Positions 39,339-49,000 of a stretch of DNA of 64,000 nucleotides are shown in pieces. Location of the stretch: positions 27,336,481 to 27,400,480 of the forward strand of contig OX424561.1 in assembly GCA_949152475.1 (NCBI GenBank), written 5' to 3'. The translations under genes were made by a program, and so were the position numbers. Position 1 is the first letter of the stretch; each line of letters opens with the position of its first letter. This stretch comes from Terebella lapidaria (lineage: Eukaryota > Annelida > Polychaeta > Terebellida > Terebellidae). Under the pieces are notes generated by a model. The model was given only the letters and a program-made list of their open reading frames with translations. It did no database searches and was not told the origin of the DNA.

Positions 39339-40275
39339 ACTGATAATTTTCATTCGGATGTCATTCACAGTTTCATGGATCATGTAGTTTTAGATGTTCA
39401 AAATGTTCTGTTAAATACTCAAGAGTTTTGCATTGCTGATTAGTTGCATTATCCAAGTAAATTTTCATCAGAAAGGCTCTGTACATGTTTATTGTACATG
39501 TTCATCATTCCTTTGTCATTTTTTTTTTGCCATCAGTTCATGTATTGAAAAGTTTTTTGGTTCAAAACAATCTGTACAGTTAGTCATTCCAGTTATAAGA
39601 ACTGTCAAAATTCCCCAAAGGTTCCAAAAAAATTGTAACGAAATTCATATTTTGTGTAATGATATCATGTGTTATGGTGCTTTGTTTTTGAGTAAATTGT
39701 TTCAGTAAAACTTTAGAATCATTGTTATTTGGTGCTGTGAAGTGCATTGTTTTTTTTTCACAATCCTTTTAATATTTGGTATTGTTGAAAATACAAAATT
39801 GTGACAGGTTTAGCATATTACTTTTTGGCAAGTCTGTAGCACCTACATGTATCAACACAACTGAACTGCATATTTTTTGTAATTCAAAATACTGTACAAA
39901 GTTTTGGCGGATGAAACCCCCAAGGAGAACATTGCCAGCAACCTAAAGTCCACAAATCCACAATTAGTGATTGGTAAAGAAATGAATAGTCTGTGACATA
40001 AATCTAAAAAAGTTAATGTTCATGTGGTCAAGTATATTTCTTTTTGATTGAAGAAATGTTAACGTCTTCATGATGCAATATGTCTTGATGATATTTACTG
40101 GTATAGATGTACATGAAAGTGACTGTTGAGTACTAAGTACATGTCTTGATTATTTTTTTTTACTCTTCAGCCAGTGAAATGATACTATTTACATTTTTCC
40201 AGGTTTATGAGTATCCAGATGTGACCACTTGTGGGAAGCCCATCTTGAGAGAACACATGCACCCTAAGAGAGAGA
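39339..40275. other. RAG1L 5' flank with a probable non-coding exon part
   Basis: AT-rich. A pyrimidine tract and AG at 40201-40202 look like an acceptor, so 40203-40296 may be an internal or leader exon whose 3' part carries the RAG1L start codon. Stops upstream in the RAG1L frame (40222 and after) show the rest of that exon is untranslated in this frame. No TATA box was assigned. Confidence 0.4.
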
Positions 40276-43200
40276 ATGGATGATGAAAGTTCAGCAGTGA
40301 GTGTGCAATGCACTTATATTAAATATACTCAAATGTTCTCTGTGTTTTAGGTTACTGGACCTATGGTAACAATAGTATATGCCAACATATTGATTTTATC
40401 TGTTTGTCTTCAGAGTACCAGTCATGGATCCCAAGATTTGGTCATGCATGTGGAAAAGCTGCAACAACTTTGTCGCTTGTGCGGTGATCGAAGTGGCCAC
40501 AAGTACAGAGAAGTGGAAACATACAAAGTGGACATACATTCTTTTTTGGGCCTGGATCTAGCAAATGACAGTGCAGAGATTCATCCTCGGAAGATCTGCC
40601 CTAAGTGCTATAAGCAACTGGAGAGATACAGGGATGCTGTTAAGTCTGGGAGGGTGTTCAGACCCCAGTCTATCCCAGGCATACCCATCTTCAATGCACA
40701 CAGTGACTCTTGTTCTCTTTGTCACATGCACGCAAAGGCTGGGCGACCTCGTAAACGGAGGAGGATGGACCCTGGACTTCCGGAACCCACCCCCACGGTG
40801 CAGGACACTGGACTTTATGGACCCTCTCCATCAGCGCAGGCACCTGGACTTGCTGGATCCGCTCCCTGTCCCTCAGTACAAGAGCCTGGACTTCATGGAC
40901 CAGCTCCCTCTGTGCCAGACCCGGGACCTCCTGAACCCGCTCCCTCAATGCAGGACCCTGGACTTCCTCAACCCCGTCTCCCGCCACAGGATTCCGGACC
41001 TCCTGAACCCGCTCCCTTAATGCAAGACCCTGGACTTCTTGAACCTCCTCTCCCGCCACAGGACCCCGGACTTCCTGAACCTCCTCTCCCGCCACAGGAC
41101 CCCGGACTTCCTGAACCTCCTCTCCCGCCACAGGACCCAGGACTTCCTGAAGACCTTCTCGCGCCACAAGACCCTGGACTTCCTGAACCCCCTCACCCGC
41201 CACAGGACCCCGGACTTCCTGAAGACCCTCTCCCGCCACAGGACCCCATCCCGCCACAGGACCCTGGACTTCCTGAAGCCGCTGCCTCAACGCAGGACCC
41301 CGAACTTCCGGAGTCCCTCTTTGCTTCAGAGATATTATCGCCATCACGCGTTCCTGCACCTGGACTTTCATTGGAAATAGGGGCTGGTTATGATGATCCA
41401 CAGGAGGGCACAAGTTCAATGAACATTGACCCCATTGAGCTCGATACCAAACCAGGAGCCAAGAGAACTCTTTTCCCCAACAAACCTGAGGAAAGTCAAA
41501 AAACAAAAATCCCATTACTGGACTGTGACAGGTGGTATTTGAAATCGAAGCGCCTCAGGTCTGTGCATGATTATGTTAACAATTTCTGTGATGTGAATAG
41601 TGAGTCTAAAGGAGATGTTTTGCATATGCTGCTTAGAGAACATCTGTTAAACACAAACCAGAAAGAGAAAGCTGATGCCATACGTAGAATCTTGTGTGAT
41701 AGTGCGGTCGATCTTGATGTAGACCAGTGTTTGGCTATCCGTGTGAATCAACTGCAAACGAAAACTGAATATAGATATGAGTATGAAAGCATCTTCAAGA
41801 AAACTGGGAAAAAAGTTCTGCAGCCACCATATGCCCTTGATATTAAAGAAAAATCGTATGTGCCACCAGCAGCCAGATGGTCACTCATTGGTCAAGAGCA
41901 TTATGATCATGTTCATCACACCCCTGCTAAACTAAAAAGTAGCACTGTTGCTTGTTCGACAGGAACAGCCGATTTTGAACCATTTAATATCCTAGAAGAT
42001 TTTTCTTCCTCATTACCAGATATTCCAGTGCCGAATTGCAAAGGGGTGAAATGGGGTTATGCCGATGCTTTGGCAAAAACCTTGGAAGAACTTGATCCTG
42101 TGATCAATGAGAGGCTGTCTGGCTTGGAGGTATCAGAGCATGATAAGTTATTTACAGTGTATGTAAAAGATGGAGCTGATGGTATGGGTGATGTGGAGAG
42201 ACACATGGAGAAATCAGAGCGTTATCTCCCAGACAAGGCCTTCCGCTTTTCATTCGCGATCGTGAAAATATTGTTGTCAGTTGATGGTGAAGATGTCATT
42301 GTATTTGAGGAACAGTCACCTTCTTCAGTTAAAGTTAACAGACCATTGCTCCTCGCAATCGCGGATGAGAACAACAAATCTTCTTGTGTTGTATGTATGT
42401 CTGACATTGAGTGTGAAAGGGAATTTCTGAAAGACAAATTGCTGAAAGTCCATATCTTTGAAAGTGGAGAGCAAAGGTTGTTTCAACTTAAATTTTTCAC
42501 CTCCATGATTGATGAAAAGTTTGACAGGAGTGAAGGTGGTCTGGAATCATCTGGATCTAAGTATCTGTGTACTCTTTGTCATGCTACTAGAGAGAGCGCA
42601 GTCCAAAACCTAGGGTCATTTGTTGTGAGCAGAACCTTAGAAGATACCAGGCGCGTAGCTGAAACATTGAGGTGTAATCCAGATAATCTTAATGATGTTC
42701 AGATGAGCAAGGTTACTAAAGGTGTGAAATGCAAACCAATCTTGATGTCCGAACCTAAACATAGGGGAATTGATGCTACACATGCAGACATCAACATGGC
42801 CTCCTTCTTCAAATCTGTAATTGTCAGGGAGATTGCAGCAGTAAACAAATACGAAGCTACTCAGGACATAAAGCCCTTGATAGATGATGCTGCAGCTAGG
42901 CTTGACTTGCATGTCAAGAAGGAAATCGGCATGAATCCAGCTTTGATGATGCCCGGTAACTATGCACGTCATATGTTTGATGCTGAAAATGAGAAACACT
43001 TCTTGTCACTGATTCCAAATGAGACTAGCAAGGCAAAATTATGTGAGGTGTTCAAGTTATTCAGGTTTCTGAGGAAAATATACAGGTCCATAAACCCACT
43101 AAAGGATTATCCTGATGATGTTAAAATGTACAAGTGTAATGGTGTGAAGATGTGTAAAATTTTGCTAGACCAATTCAGCTATGTCAGGTTTCCAAACTAT

Positions 43201-43491
43201 CTGCATAAAATTGTTGAGCATGGACAGGAATTGATTGAAGATCGAAACGGACCTGGCTCCATTGGAGCAATGTCCAGTGAAGGAAATGAGGCAGGGAACA
43301 AAGTTTTCCGAGCACTGCGAAAACAACATGCTAGGAAAGGTAACACCTATGATGGACTTAGAGATGTTTTGTGGCTACACTGGCTTTACACAAGTCCCAA
43401 ACTTTGCAGGATAGGGGACACACAGAAAAGTCAACAAATGTGTTCAAAATGCTATGCCTACGGTCATAATAAACGTACTTGTACTTTGTGA
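40276..43491 (+). CDS. RAG1L: RAG1-like transposase/recombinase (RAG1L)
   Basis: Exons 40276-40296 (MDDESSA, strong Kozak context) and 40414-43491, joined across a 117-bp GTGAGT...CAG intron, give 1032 residues, about the length of mouse RAG1. N-terminal zinc region: LCRLCG (C27, C30), ICPKC (C69, C72), CSLCH (C107, C110), then basic GRPRKRRR. Residues ~125-310 are Pro-rich repeats; no RING finger is seen. A nonamer-binding-like region spans about 381-438 (KSKRLRSVHDYV...). The catalytic core aligns to mouse RAG1: D596 (DGMGDV), D707 (MIDEKF), E966 (SEGNEAGNK), zinc ligands C726/C729 and H938/H943, and HWLYTS near the end. Val646 and Met852 align to mouse E649 and R848. A CCHC knuckle (C1017, C1020, H1025, C1030) ends the protein. 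It should pair with RAG2L to cut DNA at heptamer-type ends. Confidence 0.95.
40349..40373. repeat. Transposon-end-like footprint in the RAG1L intron
   Basis: AGGTTACTGGACCTATGG matches the left end of the element at 32240 at 17 of 18 positions, and is followed directly by GTAACA, resembling the opposite end. It could be an excision footprint or a minimal remnant. Chance similarity is possible. Confidence 0.3.
40785..41310 (+). repeat. Tandem 36-bp repeats coding the Pro-rich region of RAG1L
   Basis: Unit of about 36 bp encoding variants of QDPGLPEPPLPP. It is most regular at about 41020-41270 and more diverged on the left. The reading frame is kept throughout and copies differ mostly by substitutions and by in-frame deletion, as in the short IPPQD unit. 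Confidence 0.9.
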
Positions 43492-43605
43492 TGCACTTGT
43501 GTGAAACTGTTGATGTCGATGACATGTGTGATATATATGTGTGTGTTTGTGATGATAATACATGTTGATGGTGCTGGAACATTTATGATCTGCAATGATA
43601 TTTGA

Positions 43606-43611
43606 AATAAA
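43606..43611 (+). terminator. Poly(A) signal of RAG1L
   Basis: AATAAA 115 bases after the RAG1L stop codon. Confidence 0.75.
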
Positions 43612-43639
43612 ACTGCATGTAATTCATCTTGAGCATTTG

Positions 43640-43645
43640 TTTATT
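43640..43645 (-). terminator. Poly(A) signal of RAG2L
   Basis: TTTATT on the plus strand, AATAAA on the minus, about 395 bases beyond the RAG2L stop. It lies 29 bases from the RAG1L signal, so the two 3' ends nearly meet or overlap. Confidence 0.65.
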
Positions 43646-44039
43646 GCAACAAAACAAAATGGAAAGATAAATGTAAGGCCACACTCATGATCAACTCACA
43701 TGAAATTCATGACAAAAATAATACACAAAGCAAGTTGCTAAAACATAATAATGATAATTCAAGTATAATTCAGAGATCATGAAATATTGACACGATACGG
43801 ATATCACTATTTCTGACAGCATGAGTAGCACCGAATGAAAAAAAAACCCAGGCAAACTCCCATTTTGATACCTTCCATAGTCATGATAGTGGTGAAGCAT
43901 AACATACGTGAACTGTTACATAAGTGGTATCACTGTTCCTGATAGAATGAAGCACCAATGACATAATACAACATACATGCATAAGTATATAATAATGGTC
44001 ACAATGATTCGAGACATGTCCATGACATCAGTCCAAAGT

Positions 44040-45503
44040 TCACTTTGAGCTTTTCCCTCGCCCTCGGCCATGTCCACGCCCACGACCTCGGCTCTTACCA
44101 GATGTAGCTTTCGATGCAGTGTTTTTTGCCTGTTTACATTGGTCACATTCCCATCTGCCTTTAGGAACTTCCTGTATCCGAGAGCAGAATTGGTGTATCC
44201 AGCGTTTGCATGCTGACTCACACTGAATCCATGAAATTGGAGAGACCTCTGGTGAGTCCTGGATGTCACATTTCTCTTCGAGATCGCAGGCACCAGGACA
44301 GAACGACTTCTTTGTGAGCGCGAAGATACAATGCTCTGTTCCCCCGAAGAACAAAACACACTCGCTGTCGGCGACAACTGCTGAGTGGCCTGCCGTGGCG
44401 GTTGACACATGCTTGGCTACATCCTGGTCCAACAAATCACATGTTCCTGCCTCAATGTTGATAGTGAATGATTTCTCACCCGGTGTCGGTGGAGTATCAC
44501 ACACTGAAGCGCTGTCCTGTTGGTAACCGCCGAGTACCAGTAGCTCTGAGCCAAGTACACAGACACTGTGCATGGACAGCTGGCATGGAACGTTACACTG
44601 CAGCTGGACCTCACTGACGGTGTAGTGTTCCTCCTCTTGAATGGAGAGCACAGTGACTTGGCTCACATCTACACGCTGGAAAGACTGAGATTTCTTGTCA
44701 AAGACAACACCACCGATTATCACGATGCACTGCTGACCTGGGAGGAACGCTGCCTGGTGGAATGCTCGTGGCTGGACGTGTGGCACGTTCAAGACTTTCC
44801 ATGTTCTGGATGTCACGTCAAGTTCATAGAACTTGCCATCCTGGCAAGTCTGTTTGAAACGGCGGACAACTCGTAGTGCGTACCTCTGTTCCATTTCAAC
44901 ACCACCGAAGAGCACCGCTTTTCCGTCCCCGACGATGGTTAGTGAATGACCACTCCTTGGAGAAGGAACCATCCCTGACTGTTTCCGATCATTTGGCAGC
45001 AGCACAGTCGTGGGGTCTTTGAAGACTGTACACTCGAAGCATTTTGTTGATACTTTTCTCAAGATCACTAGTTCATTGGTCATTGACATTGTACTTGTAT
45101 CCATGCCTCCAAACAACAACACTTCTGAGTCGCTCTTTACTGCACTTGCTGAGCTAAGGGGCCTCATCTGTGCTCTGGTGGTCTTTGCTTTGGACACGTC
45201 CGATATGCACACGTCAGTGTCATCAACCTGGAGCTCTATCAACATGATATCACTCGTCAGACTCCAGGTGGCCTCCTCTCTTGGCATTGCACCTCCTGTA
45301 GAAAGCAGAGTCACAACACTGTTATCTCCATCTTCTTCTCTGTCCAGTTGCACCATAACATGTCCTTGTGCTGGAAAGAAACCTTGGAGTTTCAGTTGTA
45401 GCTCAGCTCTTCTCCGCGTGATTTTCCGTTTGTCCATGGACTTCTGGGCATATGGCAAAAATTGCCAGTTCCTAGTTGTCATGTTAAAAATCACTTTTGA
45501 CAC
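44040..45503 (-). CDS. RAG2L: RAG2-like kelch-repeat and PHD protein (RAG2L)
   Basis: A single exon of 487 residues, as in vertebrate RAG2. Six kelch-type double-glycine motifs (STGG at 68-71, LLFGG at 129-133, VLFGG at 197-201, VIIGG at 261-265, VLGG at 323-326, LFFGG at 384-388) predict a six-bladed propeller, the RAG1-binding fold of RAG2. A PHD finger follows at about 402-456: C402, C406, C412, C428, C432, H437, C440, C453, C456, with the WIQC and WIHQFC signatures. In vertebrate RAG2 this domain reads trimethylated H3K4. The propeller runs almost directly into the PHD; the long acidic hinge of vertebrate RAG2 is absent. The basic Gly-Arg-rich tail (470-487) is unlike vertebrate RAG2. It is convergent with RAG1L, 548 bases apart. 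On its own it could be another kelch-PHD protein; the neighbour makes RAG2L likely. Confidence 0.9.
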   Translation of the reverse strand: MSKVIFNMTTRNWQFLPYAQKSMDKRKITRRRAELQLKLQGFFPAQGHVMVQLDREEDGDNSVVTLLSTGGAMPREEATWSLTSDIMLIELQVDDTDVCISDVSKAKTTRAQMRPLSSASAVKSDSEVLLFGGMDTSTMSMTNELVILRKVSTKCFECTVFKDPTTVLLPNDRKQSGMVPSPRSGHSLTIVGDGKAVLFGGVEMEQRYALRVVRRFKQTCQDGKFYELDVTSRTWKVLNVPHVQPRAFHQAAFLPGQQCIVIIGGVVFDKKSQSFQRVDVSQVTVLSIQEEEHYTVSEVQLQCNVPCQLSMHSVCVLGSELLVLGGYQQDSASVCDTPPTPGEKSFTINIEAGTCDLLDQDVAKHVSTATAGHSAVVADSECVLFFGGTEHCIFALTKKSFCPGACDLEEKCDIQDSPEVSPISWIQCESACKRWIHQFCSRIQEVPKGRWECDQCKQAKNTASKATSGKSRGRGRGHGRGRGKSSK

Positions 45504-45858
45504 AATGAATGAAACGGGTCGAAATTATGATTGAAAAATCTCATGAAATACGATCAAACCGTTCAACATGCAAGTCAACTGTGCAAAAATGCATGTAGTG
45601 TAAATTAAAAACAGCTGTTATATACAGCTAAGCCAGACACCAGACCGTGACACCAGGAGACAGAATGGAAATTATTTTCAGCTCACTGGGTGGAATAATT
45701 CACACCTATTGCACAATGAGTTGTTGTTAATCCGCCTGGTGGACTTCAGTTGGGAGACACATGTGTTGATATAACACCCAGTTCATGGATGGTTAAACAC
45801 ATACTTTAGATTGGCATATTGGAAACAATGGCTTTATCATAGGGCCTCTATGTTCAGG

Positions 45859-45894
45859 TTGGTGGTGGTGGTGGGGGGAGAAGGGGGGGGGGGG
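45859..45894 (+). repeat. G-rich tract, possible G-quadruplex
   Basis: GGT repeats pass into long G-runs, enough guanine blocks for a quadruplex on the plus strand. Other G-runs lie near 11.33, 22.13, 48.52 and 61.66 kb. Confidence 0.6.
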
Positions 45895-45898
45895 CAGG

Positions 45899-46027
45899 TC
45901 ACCAAGAATATATTTATGTAAAACTTTTTTTTTTATATTTTGTACACCTGTTTGAATGTAAGATCACCAAGAAGATATTTATGTAAAACTTTTTTTTATA
46001 TTTTGTACACCTATTTGAATGTAAGAT
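45899..46027 (+). repeat. 63-bp direct tandem duplication
   Basis: TCACCAAGAA through GAATGTAAGAT occurs twice in direct succession, with one GAATAT/GAAGAT change and a small T-run difference. A recent local duplication. Confidence 0.85.
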
Positions 46028-49000
46028 TGTGCACAATTACAGACTGCTGTACATGCATCAAAATAGAATAAATAATTTTACTGGAGACCTACGCAGTTAT
46101 AATAACTATGAAATTAGTGTGTAAATTTGATTATTTTGAGAGATGCAAATGGATATAGGGTGTATGATCACTACTAATATACTGCCTATATTTACATGAT
46201 CCATGTATTTCCGAAAATATAAATTACAAATGATATTTTAATAGTTATTTATTTTTTCCCCTTGTCACAAACAAAAGTCCCCGATAGTCTACAATTGTTA
46301 AAGTTAAAGTTATCAGATTTGATATAGCGCTCCTTTCAGCCGAACTAAATCCGCTTTCAAAGGCGCTTGTTCCACTTTTCAATTGCAACTATGCACCAGC
46401 TTGGCATGAAAATATATGTAATTATTACAAATACCAACTAGTACACCCCCACAGTCGCGGTCGTCAACTTTTACTGAGCTCATTTAATATATAGGCAATA
46501 ACAAACTTAATAATAAATCATGATTGAACTAGGCTACATTTGTTATCTTGAGACAAATTCTTCCTTATTTCGATGTATTGTGTTTTATTGTCAATGGAAA
46601 TTGCCTCTTTAACACACTTGAAAAAGAACACTAAAAACATTTTTTTTTCACTTTGTGTCACAATGATGCTTTTGGCTTGGCCTGGGAAAAATGGTTGGAA
46701 ATCGCTCAGATACCCCTATTATCGCCCATCTCGAATCTCGTTCATAAAATGTAAAAGTAAACGGACAGAATAACCTGAATATTGTGGCTTTTTTGATTTC
46801 CCATCAAATATTTCATTTATTGAAGTACTTCTGGTCATGTATCTTTTATTTTTTTATAATGTTTGGACATAAAATGCATTTATACTCGAATATGTGAAGC
46901 AAGCACAGGCACTAGCTCTCGTGGAGATTACCTGAAATCTCGCGTGATTTGGTCATTCAATGGGAGGCAATGCACAACGTTTCTATGTGAAAAGCCCTCA
47001 AAAGGTACGTAAAATCGCCCGTGTCATCGATATAACAGTGTGCAGAATGGTTTGAGATTGTGCAGAATGGTTGTTTAGGTGCAAAAGACTTTATATCTGA
47101 CCAGATTTCCTGAATGTTTGGCGAAATTATTTAGTATTCAACGTGAAATGAAATAAGGCTGCAACTCCACGAGTATGAGGGCTCATAAAAACCGGCAACA
47201 CCGGAATTTACGGAACAGAGTGACGAGTGCTACCAAGAACACATTGCTCTCAGGGTTTGATGACGTCTCTGCTTTGGTGATTTGGGGTTCATGACATACG
47301 AAATATACAGCCATGTGGTCATATTCTTCGCACATGCACCCAAATTCAAGATCCGTTAGATTAGTGTCAAAGAAAATCCGCAAACATAGCATGATATACA
47401 TGCAAGGACAAAACTGTATCTTACCTATCTGCATGTACTCTTTCTATGCTTCACTTACTGCTACGTGTGGTGTTTGCCATTGTCTTCACATGTACATGTA
47501 CGCAGACGAACAAGGCCAAAATAAATACTTATTTCGTTTGTGTCCCCTTGCGCGTCGTCTCAAACGTCGAGTGTCATACTTTTTTTTTTACTTTGATGGT
47601 GTTTTACAGTCATCGGCTACATTTCATTTTGTGTAGGTTAATTAGTGTCCCAAAATGGCTGTATTAATCACTATGGTCAATGATTGCTTGCAGAAACCGA
47701 TCAAGCAATGGATTGTCAAAACTACGAAGCAATCAATTAGCAAAAAAAATCCTTTACAAATTCATTCTTTTAAGATTATACAGTAATCATGATAATACAG
47801 TAACACTGGTGGATAACAAGGAGAGTCGTCCAGTACACGATTTGGTAATTTCGAACATTGGCTTATCTCTTGCGGCGGAAGAAAGGACACTTGATTTTTT
47901 CAAAGAGTCGGCCTTATTTCATTGATTAACGGCAGATTATCCTCACAGAACCGCATAGTGGAAAACTTGTTTTCTATATATAATTCCATGCGTGCGATAT
48001 AGGCCCTCTTGTTTGGAAAAATATGTGTTTATATAGTTGATATATTTGGAAGCTGCCAAAGTGTTTTGTGAAGATTTCTTTTATATTTATTTTTGATTAT
48101 TGCAATTGTTTTGGGTTATATTGTTATTTTCATATCACGTGTTCAACTTTTTATTTGATCCAATATCTAGATTTTTTTAATATTTTGTTTGTTTACAGTT
48201 CAGATAAAATATATGTCTATGTTTAAACAAACGTCTTATGGGAACGAAACCGAAAAACCGATACACAAAACAGGTACTCCGAAAATAAAAGAAAACCAAG
48301 CTGCATACAACCAGTTACAAAGCATAACTGGGACGCAAACCGAAACATTTACTTTTTTTACCTAAGTGAATTTCCCACGTCTGCTACAAGTTTTCATGCC
48401 TAAGTATTTAACCCGGCCATTTAGCGCTCAAATTGGACCATAAGAATGGATTCATATTACATAATATGTATTTTGTCAATCCCCAAGTCTGTCCTCATCC
48501 AAGTAAACCTACATGGGGGGGGGGGGGGGTGGAGGGGAGTATGCAGGTGTCAAGAAAAGTATACTAGTAGGCAGATACGATTTATTGATGAACATATTTG
48601 TCTCACACTCTATCAATACAACCAGCAAAATGATGATGACATGAGGTGATAGTTTTGGTGTCCATGAAATATGCGCAGTAAATTCTGAATAAACACATGC
48701 GTTCAACCAAATAATACAAGAGTTGGTCCCTAGATCTATCAAACTCTTGCGGGAGGCAAACCTAAATTCAACATTTTATCAACTGTTTTATACAAACTAG
48801 CAAAACACATTGCTCTTTCATTGCCACCCAATTCTACCTCATTAAAATATTGTTGTGACGTCACACCATTGTCTGAACAGTGGATTCGTCCGCACGAATC
48901 CACCGTTTGCCCCATACGAATTCATTGGTTCACTGATGCATGTAATGTCATGTTGCACAAGTTCATAATCAGTAATCTCAAGATCATCTAATGTTGAATT

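Larger units (their letters stand above)
37381..47040. mobile_element. RAG1L-RAG2L locus, candidate ProtoRAG-type transposon (ends uncertain)
   Basis: The interval encloses intact RAG1L (plus) and RAG2L (minus) in tail-to-tail order, the arrangement described for RAG transposons in lancelets and hemichordates. A segment at 37399-37436 (TGAGGG, five bases, CACATAGAAACGT, then CCCATTGAATG) recurs inverted at about 46952-47001, with the same six-base and 13-base blocks at the same spacing and a 12-base indel before the last block. Outside it, the right side reads CACTGTTAT inward from 47040, which is heptamer-like, but I found no matching left end or 5-bp target-site duplication. The repeat pair might be an unrelated dispersed element, so the limits given are provisional. 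Confidence 0.45.

Noticed and set aside
40363..40413. Upstream start of the RAG1L frame at 40363
   Set aside because: These 17 codons lie in a sequence with a strong T-rich tract ending in CAG at 40411-40413. A short exon at 40276-40296 with a strong start context splices in phase, so this stretch is better read as intron.
40565..41515. Alternative frames over the Pro-rich repeat of RAG1L, on both strands
   Set aside because: A 36-bp repeat keeps several frames open. The frame joined to the zinc and catalytic regions is the coding one.
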